Below are positions 56,469 to 64,000 of a DNA stretch of 64,000 bases, piece by piece. This DNA is from Diplolepis rosae (lineage: Eukaryota; Arthropoda; Insecta; Hymenoptera; Diplolepididae), in NCBI GenBank assembly GCA_030998225.1, contig JAPYXD010000755.1, positions 372,001 to 436,000 on the forward strand. The letters run 5' to 3'. Position numbers and translations under genes: made by a program. Under the pieces are notes generated by a model, which ran no database searches, had not been told where the DNA came from, and saw nothing but the letters and a program-made list of their open reading frames with translations. How positions within the stretch are numbered: position 1 is the first letter of the stretch; the number at the start of each line of letters is the position of its first letter.

Positions 56469-57124
56469 GTGCGTGAACGAAGTATTTTGCGAAATTCATT
56501 TTTTTACAAAAATGGTGATCGTTTTTCTAAAAAGTTTGATTTTCGAACGTCTGAGCTTTCGGTTTTTGCAGCAAGAAAAAAAAAGTTTTGCTTGAAATTT
56601 AAAATCCTTCGTCCACTCAGGGCTATTATTGTTGTTAGTAAGCCTGCAAAAATTCAGACTGATCTGGTTAACAGTTCTCGAGAAACTGTGCTCACCGCAA
56701 CCACACTTTTTGAAAAATCAAGTTTCGAGATAATCATTACATACTGTGGTGAAATTGGAAATTTCGAATTTTTGGATTTTATTTTATCTACAGGAACTCC
56801 AGTCGATGATGGAGACTACCAGAGCCAAACAACTTTACACGTATATGCTGCTCTTATTAATAAGAAAGGTAATAAATACTTTTATGTTAAAGCCGAACTG
56901 ATGATAAAGAGACACAATAATAAAAGTTTTTGGTCTTTTCTTAGTCATTACTTAACTGTAAATATTTATGATGGAAATGCCAAAACTGCGCTTCATTTAG
57001 AAGCGATTAGATACTCTCCATTTATAGTAGAGAAAATTCTTTTACGTAGAGTAAATCTTAATTTCAGAGATACTTCAGGAAAAACTCCTCTATTTTCAGC
57101 TGTTAAATGGTCAGAAGCTTTCAA
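56469..57124 (+). CDS. Ankyrin-repeat protein exon
   Basis: One open frame ends exactly at a good donor (TTCAA|GTAAGT at 57125). Ankyrin-type units are seen: FEFLDFILSTGTPVDDGDYQ-SQTTLHVYAAL, VNIYDGNAKTALHLEAIRYS-PFIVEKILLRRVNLNF, and RDTSGKTPLFSAVKWSEAF. The first 60 residues (RSILRNSFFYKNGDRFSK) have no clear repeat. No ATG in a good context opens the frame, so the true 5' border may be a splice acceptor. The partner exons are not identified in the 1.1 kb to the right. Could be a gene, or a decayed copy of one of the large ankyrin families common in insects. Confidence 0.6.
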
Positions 57125-58304
57125 GTAAGTTCTTTTGTGTTATATTTTTTAAATCTGAGTCCAGTCAAATTAGTCGAAAATGCCATTTTTTGGAGGAAAA
57201 AAAAACATAGGTAAAAAGTATTTTTCAAGATTTTTTCCGGACCTTAAAATCCAAAATTAGCAGAGTGAGGAGAGAGAAGATTTTTTTTAAACAGTTAATG
57301 TTACAGGCAGTCCAAAATGTGCAATATTTTTTTAGAAAATGTTTTGATTGATGCACAAAATATAATTTATGCAATATCAATTAATTTTCAGAAGTGAATC
57401 AAATGCACATTTTTGGCGCTCGTAACCTGAGTGTATTCCAATAACCAATGCAGCATAGCATTTCTGTTCAGGGGAGCTGGTTTTGAGACGTAGAGTAATT
57501 TCTAAATCAACCTGTTCGAGTTTTGTTATCCAGGTGCATCAAAACGCAAAGAATGAGTGTAAAACGAGAGCAGCGATGTAAGAATTAAGATAAGCAGAGG
57601 AAGAATAGGATAGAAAAGAGAATGAACGTAAGTAAACTCGTAACTGTGTTATTGCAATAGAATGGAAAAATAGAAGAGAAAAAGAGAACACAAGAAATAG
57701 GGAAGAATGTCCAGCGCACTTACACTCATGCACTGTGTGCCACTGCAGCTTTCTGCCGTTTGTCAATTCCTCCTTTCGTTTACCCATGCACATGTCCAAT
57801 ATACACAACTCTTTAAGGAATATCTTGATTTGCTCTGCTGTATATCGCGAGGCTAGCTCACATTCCATTATCACATCTCCTTCTCTTGCATCTATCCTTG
57901 CTTAGATGTTGCTTAGATGCTTTAGCCGGCTGGTCTCACGCAACAAAGGCCACGAGCTTTTTGTAAATAATACCTAAGACTCATCTGCATACTTGAATGA
58001 TTATGTTAAAGCCTTTAATCTATATAATGATTATATGTCTAGACTAATCAAGTATATTTCAATTCACTTTGAAATATATTGGAAACTAAAATTGTTTCTA
58101 CAATTTACAATTTGATGATACAATCATAGATTCCATAATCATCAAAAAGCCCTGCCATGTTCACCTCACGATAAACCAGTAAAACAGATCAAGGCTTACT
58201 AGTTGAGGCTGACTTGTAAAATTGCCTAGTAATACCGGTTTCGGGAAGTCGCATTGAAAATAACAAAAGTCCCTATTCGCCGAGAGCAAAATATATAATA
58301 TATA
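57125..58304. other. Putative ankyrin-gene intron or intergenic sequence
   Basis: No continuing ankyrin exon was recognised. A minus ORF (57539-57874) is Ser/Phe/Leu-rich without domains. Nothing else seen. Confidence 0.35.
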
Positions 58305-58840
58305 TTTTATGTGCCTCGGCGCGTAAACTCGTTTTTACGCTACAGTTGAAAGCAGCGTAATGTTGTGTATTACGATACAGAGGAATGTAATGTAAAAATT
58401 GAACTGCGCATGTGCCTATAACCATACAGCGGAGCGTAATCTTCTTCTTATTCTTTTTCTTCATCGTACAGCGTTGGCACCATACTGACAAAGCCTTGTA
58501 CATTTGAACTGCGCATGCTCTATTACAATACGCTACTACTACACAACATCGAGAAAATCAAAATGGCCGGAACTAGTCACGAAATATCAAGTGCAATGGA
58601 CCAGAAACATGATGAATACTGGACTAGATTCGAGTGTACGCATAAAAACTCTTATACGCACCGAAGTCACTTAAAATAGAATATGTGCCAATGCACACAA
58701 TTCGGGTAATTACGAGACTCGCTTAAAATGCTCGCAGGACTGATCGCGCGTCGGCTTCTTCTCGGCTTCGATCTCCTGTCAGCATTGTCGCTCGTCGTGT
58801 AATAACCCTCATCATGCGCCTAGGCACATAATATAAGTAG
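58305..58840. mobile_element. Left-arm fragment of the 1.56-kb foldback family
   Basis: TTTTATGTGCCTCGGCGCGT… aligns over about 530 bp with the left arm 30531-31085. Shared stretches include ATCAAAATGGCCGG, GTACGCATAAAAACTC, GCCAATGCACACAATTCGGG and TGCTCGCAGGACTGATCGCG. Divergence is perhaps 15%. No right arm or ORF stub is seen before the PolB gene. Confidence 0.8.
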
Positions 58841-59001
58841 TTATATAGGGCCGGTTCTAGATACAAATTCCTGTAACCGACATTTACCGACATCGAGAAG
58901 CTTCGATTGGTTCTGTTCCAAGCTAAGTCTGGAAGTTTCAAGAAGGAATTCGAAGCATATGACGTCACACTATACCCTTGATAAATTGTTTATTAATGAA
59001 T

Positions 59002-59023
59002 GGGGGTGGGGGTGGGGTGGGGG
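59002..59023 (+). other. G-quadruplex-type G tract
   Basis: Four G runs of 4-5 bases separated by single T residues (GGGGGTGGGGGTGGGG then TGGGGG), which meets the G3+N1-7 quadruplex rule with the shortest loops. It lies about 500 bp before the PolB start. Confidence 0.75.
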
Positions 59024-59097
59024 TCATCTCTTTCGGGAAACGTTTATTTCAAAGACTTTAGGAGTTGGTTTAACCTCTGTATGTATGTAATGTAAAG

Positions 59098-59187
59098 GAC
59101 AAATGTTAAAAAATATTTCCTAGAAAAATAAAGGCATGTGACGGACAAATATTGAAAAATATTTCTCAGAAAAATAAAGGCATATGG
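59098..59187 (+). repeat. 45-bp tandem duplication
   Basis: Two adjacent copies of GGACAAATRTTRAAAAATAT… with the shared end AGAAAAATAAAGGCATRTG. A few substitutions separate them. Confidence 0.85.
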
Positions 59188-59440
59188 TTAATTTAAACGC
59201 TCTCAGGATGTTTAATGTAATAAATTTGATAAATTTTTTTCTGATTAATTTAGACGTGGGGTATGTGTGAAATGATTTCGTTTTTAGAGCTTGGTTTGTT
59301 TATGCTAATAAAATTGATATGACATCTCCCAGTTAGACTGCAGTAATCTGATATCTTACGTTCATGACATTAAATCACATTTGGGATATGTGAATAATAA
59401 TCCCCCTCTTTGTTTAAAACAAAGATAGAACATTTACCAT

Positions 59441-59474
59441 TATAAAAAGATGCATCTCACTGTTAATATCAATC
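59441..59474 (+). promoter_or_regulatory. Candidate core promoter of the PolB gene
   Basis: TATAAAAA at 59441-59448, and an initiator-like TCAATC at 59469-59474 whose A lies 30 bp downstream of the TATA start. The first ATG follows at 59527. Spacing fits arthropod TATA/Inr promoters; no transcript data. Confidence 0.45.
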
Positions 59475-59526
59475 ATTTGTAACTGAAGTCTGAATCCTGC
59501 ACTCGTATTTTGTATAAAGAACAGTC

Positions 59527-60120
59527 ATGGATTCTGAATATTACAAGAGACTTATTCGGATTATGGATCAAGCCTATCAATTATTAAAAGATAATTTAAG
59601 TTTCGAATTGACTGAAAAATGGTTGAAATTAGGTAAACGAAATATTCGTTTAATAAATAAATTTTTTAAAGTGAACAAAAATAAGTTGTCTGTGTATGAG
59701 AAGAAGAGGATAACATCTACACTTGGAATATTGAAGGCATTAAACACTAAAATAAACCAACTACGGAAGAAAGGAAGAGGTACAGCACTATCGAGTCAAG
59801 AGGAAATTAGAATAAGGTGGGAAGATTTAGAGACTGCTTTTCAGAATAGAATAAAGACGGGTTCTATTGTTAATTTAACGCATATAGATTTAAAACATTT
59901 TTTGGAGGATGCTAAGTTATTAACAATTAAAAAAATAAATTGTGTTTTAAAGAAAAATCCTAATTTGAAAATTAATGTAATTTTGTATGGTAAATTTAAA
60001 ACTTTAGTAGAAGGGAAAATGAATGAAGCTATAAAGCACTTCAACACAAAGAATGATATTATTTCTAAATCAACAGATTTGGATGCGTGGTATGATGAAA
60101 AAGTAAAAGACCAGCTTTAA
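59527..60120 (+). CDS. PolB locus, N-terminal segment
   Basis: 197 codons from ATG 59527 (MDSEYYKRLIRIMDQAYQLL) to a TAA at 60118-60120. Strongly helical and Lys-rich (KKRITSTLGILKALNTKINQ). The same frame stays open after the TAA and leads into the polymerase, so this is probably the N-terminal part of a single protein interrupted by one stop. No domain recognised. If the stop is real, it is a separate 22-kDa product directly upstream of the polymerase. Confidence 0.7.
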   Translation: MDSEYYKRLIRIMDQAYQLLKDNLSFELTEKWLKLGKRNIRLINKFFKVNKNKLSVYEKKRITSTLGILKALNTKINQLRKKGRGTALSSQEEIRIRWEDLETAFQNRIKTGSIVNLTHIDLKHFLEDAKLLTIKKINCVLKKNPNLKINVILYGKFKTLVEGKMNEAIKHFNTKNDIISKSTDLDAWYDEKVKDQL

Positions 60121-62640
60121 GTAAATGTTGAAGAATTTCAGGAAACAAATTCTGGTTGGTCTTTAATTGAAATTATAAATTTATTAGTAAATATAAATAA
60201 ATATGCCCCTTTTCAAATTGGATTATCAACGTACAACAATTTACCAAAGTATATTCAAACAAAAAAGGCAGTGGTTAATATAAAAAATAATGATCCTTAT
60301 TGTTTTTTGTGGTCAGTCACAGCAGCACTGAATCCCGTAAAAAATAATGCATGTGTAATGAGTTCTTATCCTCATTTTAGTGAAGTGTTAAAATACGATA
60401 ACATAAAGTTTCCAATCAATTTTTCTGACATCAAAAAGTTTGAAAAAATGAATAATTTAAGTATAAACATTTATGGTGAGGATAATGAAAAATCTAAAAA
60501 AACAACGGAAATCGTTCCTTTTTATTTAAGTCAGGAAAAATCGGATTTACCTACAATTCATCTTTTAATGATTGAAAATACTTTGATTGATGCTAATCAT
60601 GAAGATTATATTGGTGAGGATGAAATTGATATTTCTAAACCAATTTATCATTTTTCATGGATAAAAAATTTATCTAGATTAATAAGTTCACAAGTCACAA
60701 GAAATGAGCATCAAATTTTAATATGTGACAGATGCCTATGTCATTTTAAATTTGAAAAGTCTTTTCAAAGACATAGATTGACATGTCAAAATATAAATAA
60801 ATGTAGAGTGATTTTACCAGATCATGAAAATAATATTTTGAAATTTAAAAACTATCAATATAAAGAAAAGGTGCCTTTCGTTGTATATGCTGATATTGAA
60901 TGTCTTCTAGAGCCAGTGGTTGACTCACACATGAATACATCTATTTATCAAAAGCACGTTCCTACAAGTGTCGCTTATAATGTACTATGTAGTTTTGATA
61001 ATTCAATTTCTAAAATTAAACTTTATCGTGACAAAGACTGCATTGAATGGTTCATAAATGAACTAAAATGTTTAGCTGAAAAAGTAGATGAGTATTTAAA
61101 AATTATAGTACCAATGGAGCCTCTAACTAATCAACAAAAACAAGAATTTAAATTTGCAAAAATTTGTCACATTTGTGAAAATCCTTTCAAAATTGATGAT
61201 ATCAAACACCGTGATCATTGCCACTTTACAGGCAAATATCGCGGTGTTGCTCATCAGGGTTGCAATATAAATTACAAGAATTCACACGTGATTCCAGTAG
61301 TTTTTCATAATTTATCAGGTTATGATTCCCATTTTTTTATCAAAGCTTTAGCTACAAGTTTTGAGGGAAATATCAGTTTATTACCAATAAATAAGGAAAA
61401 ATACATTTCTTTCACAAAAAATGTTAAAAAAACTAATGTAAAGCTACGATTTATTGACTCTTTTCGATTTATGCCGAGTAGTCTTGAAAAATTAGCATTA
61501 TTTCTCAATAATGATGAAAAAATAATAACAAAAAGACACTGTGTGAATGATAATGAATTTAATTTACTGACTAGAAAAGGTGTATTTCCATACAGTTATA
61601 TTGACAATTGGGAGAAATTAGAAGAACATCAATTACCCCCAAAAGAGGCTTTTTTCTGTAAATTAAATAATTCAAGTATTTCTAATGAAGATTATCAGCA
61701 TGCTCGTAGAGTTTGGGAAACTTTCAACTTGAAAACTTTAGGTGAATATTCAGATCTTTACCTCAAAACTGATGTCCTACTTTTATCTGATATTTTTGAA
61801 AATTTTAGACACCATTGTTTAAAAACATATAATTTAGATCCATTGCATTATTACACGGCACCTGGACTTGCTTTTGATGCAATGTTAAAATTTACTAAAA
61901 TAGAACTCGAATTGTTGACCGATCCTGAAATGTTATTGTTCATCGAAAGTGCTATTAGAGGTGGTGTCTCTCAATGCTCTAATAGATATGCAAAAGCAAA
62001 TAATCGATATATGGGGTCCAATTTTGATCCAAATTTACCTGAGTCATATATCATGTACTTTGATATTAATAATCAGTACGGTGCAGCTATGAGCGAATTT
62101 TTACCTTACAGAAATTTTGAATGGGTAGAAGATTTTTCAATGATTGATTTTTTAAACATTCCTGATGATTCAACTGTAGGTTTCATACTCGAAGTGGATT
62201 TTGAATATCCAGAACAGCTTCATGATTCACATAAAGATTTACCTCTATGTCCAGAGCATTTCACAGCCCCCAATTCAAAATGTAAAATTTCAAAACTGAT
62301 GACAACTCTATTACCCAAAAAAAATTACATTGTTCACTATAGAAATTTTAAATTGTATTCAAGTTTGGGTGTAAAATTAACAAAAATTCATAGAGTTTTG
62401 AAATTTGATCAAAAACCTTGGTTACAAAGCTACATTGATCTGAATACTGAATTAAGAAAAAAATCAGACAATGATTTTGAGAAAATTTTTTATAAATTAA
62501 TGAATAATTCTGTATTTGGAAAAACGATGGAAAATGTTAGGAAGCATAAAGATGTAAAATTAGTTACAAAAGTGGGAGGGGAGGTATGGCGCAAAAGCTC
62601 TAATAGCAAAACCAAATTTTCACAGCTGCACCATATTTGA
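60121..62640 (+). CDS. Family B DNA polymerase, protein-primed type (Polinton/adintovirus-like), main segment
   Basis: Positions are residues counted from codon 60271. [20 protein letters not shown] opens the conserved N-terminal part. A CxxC…H…C zinc-like motif (CDRCLCHF) is at about 150. ExoI DIE is at 208-210, Exo[11 protein letters not shown] at 347-355, ExoIII YLKTD at 497-501, PolA DINNQYG at 598-604 and Pol[10 protein letters not shown] at 742-750. Between ExoI and ExoII is an endonuclease VII-like stretch (CHIC…[17 protein letters not shown], about 300-335). This order fits Polinton/Maverick and adintovirus polymerases. The frame shifts at one extra base near 62572 and ends at 62640. 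All catalytic residues seen are intact. Confidence 0.88.
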   Translation, partial: VNVEEFQETNSGWSLIEIINLLVNINKYAPFQIGLSTYNNLPKYIQTKKAVVNIKNNDPYCFLWSVTAALNPVKNNACVMSSYPHFSEVLKYDNIKFPINFSDIKKFEKMNNLSINIYGEDNEKSKKTTEIVPFYLSQEKSDLPTIHLLMIENTLIDANHEDYIGEDEIDISKPIYHFSWIKNLSRLISSQVTRNEHQILICDRCLCHFKFEKSFQRHRLTCQNINKCRVILPDHENNILKFKNYQYKEKVPFVVYADIECLLEPVVDSHMNTSIYQKHVPTSVAYNVLCSFDNSISKIKLYRDKDCIEWFINELKCLAEKVDEYLKIIVPMEPLTNQQKQEFKFAKICHICENPFKIDDIKHRDHCHFTGKYRGVAHQGCNINYKNSHVIPVVFHNLSGYDSHFFIKALATSFEGNISLLPINKEKYISFTKNVKKTNVKLRFIDSFRFMPSSLEKLALFLNNDEKIITKRHCVNDNEFNLLTRKGVFPYSYIDNWEKLEEHQLPPKEAFFCKLNNSSISNEDYQHARRVWETFNLKTLGEYSDLYLKTDVLLLSDIFENFRHHCLKTYNLDPLHYYTAPGLAFDAMLKFTKIELELLTDPEMLLFIESAIRGGVSQCSNRYAKANNRYMGSNFDPNLPESYIMYFDINNQYGAAMSEFLPYRNFEWVEDFSMIDFLNIPDDSTVGFILEVDFEYPEQLHDSHKDLPLCPEHFTAPNSKCKISKLMTTLLPKKNYIVHYRNFKLYSSLGVKLTKIHRVLKFDQKPWLQSYIDLNTELRKKSDNDFEKIFYKLMNNSVFGKTMENVRKHKDVKLVTKVGGEVWRKSSNSKTKFSQLHHI

Positions 62641-63277
62641 TGAAAATATGGTTTTAATAGAGCTTAATCGACTAAAAGTAAATTTTAACAAACCAATTTA
62701 TACAGGTTTTACCATTCTCGATATATCAAAAATAATGATTTATGATTTTCATTATAATTATATGAAACATAATTTTGGAAAGAATGCAAAATTACTTTAT
62801 ACAGATACAGACAGTCTAATATATGACGTCACAGTTCCAGATTTTTATAATTACATTCGAAGAGATATTCATAAATTTGATACGTCTGATTATCCTCCAA
62901 ACAATGTTTATGATATTCCTCTTGCGAATAAAAAAGTTTTAGGTTTAATGAAAGATGAGAACAATGGGAAAATTATGTTAGAATTTATTGGATTGCGATC
63001 AAAACTATATGCATTTAAAGTACAGGGGGATCAAGAAGAAAAACGAAAGGCTAAAGGCGTTAAAGGGTCAACTTTGAAAGAAATAACATTTGAAGATTAT
63101 AAGCAGTCTCTATTTTCCTATAGAAACCTTGTCAAGACTCAATTCCTGATTCGAAGTAAAAAGCACGAAGTGCATACGATTAAACAAAATAAAATAGCCT
63201 TGAGTTGGTATGATGATAAAAGAATGCTTCATCCTGGGAAAACAGACACTTTTCCATGGGGCTACATTATGAAATAA
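62573..63277 (+). CDS. Family B DNA polymerase, C-terminal segment after frameshift
   Basis: The frame that continues the polymerase is open from 62573; the first Met is at 62648. It carries PolC ([13 protein letters not shown], with the two catalytic Asp, at about 62798) followed by a thumb-like region ([47 protein letters not shown]) and ends [10 protein letters not shown] at 63277. There is no loss of sequence at the junction, just one additional base in a G-rich run, so a sequencing error or very recent mutation is possible. Confidence 0.85.
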   Translation, partial: WEGRYGAKALIAKPNFHSCTIFDENMVLIELNRLKVNFNKPIYTGFTILDISKIMIYDFHYNYMKHNFGKNAKLLYTDTDSLIYDVTVPDFYNYIRRDIHKFDTSDYPPNNVYDIPLANKKVLGLMKDENNGKIMLEFIGLRSKLYAFKVQGDQEEKRKAKGVKGSTLKEITFEDYKQSLFSYRNLVKTQFLIRSKKHEVHTIKQNKIALSWYDDKRMLHPGKTDTFPWGYIMK

Positions 63278-63820
63278 TTTAAAGAATGTCCAAAAGCATC
63301 TTTTTTGATGTCTCTCTACAACATATACTCCTGAATATTCTTCTCAAGCTGAACTTATCACAAGAGGATCATATTACTATCAACAAGCTCTGGAATATAT
63401 GAGGAGGTGACTATGGGAAGAAACCATTACTAAATTCATCATCATCAAAACCTCTAGCTCTCTGCAAAGTGAAGCTTTTAAAAAAAAGGAAGTGGAAAAC
63501 AAAAAACAGTAGAATATTCTAAAAATTTTTGCAATATCATAAATATAAAATATGATTATAAAGTAATTTTCCATGTATTTAATTTTTTTAAACTTACAAC
63601 ATTTCTCGATCAATTTTATTCAAAACTGCGATTAAATTTTTTGAGCGTTCAGAATTTGAGCATACTTTCTTTGAATAAAATTGTTTGATATAATTGTGAT
63701 ATTAAAAGATTGAAGATATTTTGATGCTTCAGATTAGAAAAGAAAAATTATTAAAGTACATTCAAAATATATAATCTGTTCATTATAATATAATAATAAT
63801 TTTCAAAATATTTATTTCAG
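63278..63820. other. Downstream of PolB, nothing recognised
   Basis: AT-rich; ends with an acceptor-like TATTTATTTCAG. No capsid, ATPase, integrase or protease gene of a Polinton is seen within the window. Confidence 0.45.
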
Positions 63821-63823
63821 ATC

Positions 63824-64000
63824 ATGGATTATGTCTACATTTTAACATCAATGAAAATTCCCGAGGAGTGGATGAGCTCTAGTCCATATAGTATTTTAAA
63901 GGAGGTTTGCAGTGATGCAGTATCAAAGTTCATAGCAGACCCACAGGCCTTGATTCTGATGGAGTTTGGTGGGGGTTTTCACCATGCTTCAGAAAGATGA
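63824..64000 (+). CDS. Small ORF after a splice-acceptor-like site, function unknown
   Basis: 58 codons from ATG (MDYVYILTSMKIPEEWMSSS) to TGA at the last base, with LKEVCSDAVSKFIADPQALI and a Gly-rich LMEFGGGFHHASER end. The codon composition is clearly less AT-rich than the surroundings, and a TTTATTTCAG precedes it. It may be a 3' exon of a gene (perhaps beginning before the ATG) or an ORF of the PolB element. I do not recognise the family. Confidence 0.4.
   Translation: MDYVYILTSMKIPEEWMSSSPYSILKEVCSDAVSKFIADPQALILMEFGGGFHHASER

Larger units (their letters stand above)
58841..59526. other. Upstream region of the PolB gene
   Basis: Contains a G-rich tract, a 45-bp tandem duplication and a TATA box, listed separately. 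No coding signal. Confidence 0.5.

Noticed and set aside
56206..56595. 129-codon ORF before the ankyrin exon
   Set aside because: Phe/Lys-rich, largely from T/A homopolymers, and it overlaps the ankyrin frame in another frame.
59527..63277. Complete Polinton/Maverick element or adintovirus genome
   Set aside because: No capsid, protease, ATPase or integrase gene and no paired terminal repeats are visible in the window; only the polymerase part is supported.

Overview
This is an AT-rich nuclear window from an animal, most likely an insect. It has spliced genes with GT-AG introns, a G-protein alpha subunit of the metazoan G12/13 class, and mariner/Tc1, R1-like, Penelope, Ty3/gypsy, TTAA-type and Crypton-like elements. 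The order cannot be fixed from sequence alone.

Left third (1-23.0 kb): the only clear host gene is a plus-strand G-alpha-12/13 gene (Drosophila concertina class). Four exons are visible (1190-1450, 4345-4395, 6830-7047, 21890-22247); the 5' exons with the P-loop lie left of the window. Its introns are packed with transposons: a foldback MITE (81-548), a MITE with about 250-bp inverted ends (1570-2717), two R1-like fragments (2768-3410, 7260-9790), two copies of a dispersed hairpin-bearing repeat, and a 5.4-kb element with about 650-bp inverted ends (10941-16308) that contains another giant hairpin which is itself interrupted. The last intron is 14.8 kb. It also holds a small element (20908-21491) with an ORF like the N-terminus of a Crypton-type tyrosine recombinase.

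Middle (23-43.7 kb): no host gene is convincing. There is a 2.4-kb long-TIR transposon with a decayed transposase-like gene (23097-25456), MITEs, a three-level nest of elements bounded by TTAA (30305-35358), and a Penelope-like retroelement cluster (39.2-42.4 kb; second copy 27.3-28.2 kb). The Penelope terminal repeats carry hammerhead-ribozyme motifs in an inverted pair.

Right third (43.7-64 kb): a 9.8-kb composite bounded by 37-bp inverted repeats (43694-53505) contains arrays of hairpins with variable stems, a two-exon THAP-domain gene with one frameshift, a Tc1-type MITE and a dead Ty3/gypsy element whose RT catalytic segment is deleted. Then come a mariner with a MITE inside it, an ankyrin-repeat exon, a fragment of the Crypton-associated element, and a nearly intact protein-primed type DNA polymerase B of Polinton/Maverick or adintovirus kind (59527-63277). 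The polymerase carries an endonuclease VII-like zinc segment, one in-frame stop and one single-base frameshift.

Overall this is a host gene and its flank overrun by layered mobile DNA. The points of most interest are the hammerhead motifs with a compensatory stem change, the covarying hairpin arrays, the TIR elements carrying tyrosine-recombinase N-termini, and the PolB locus.
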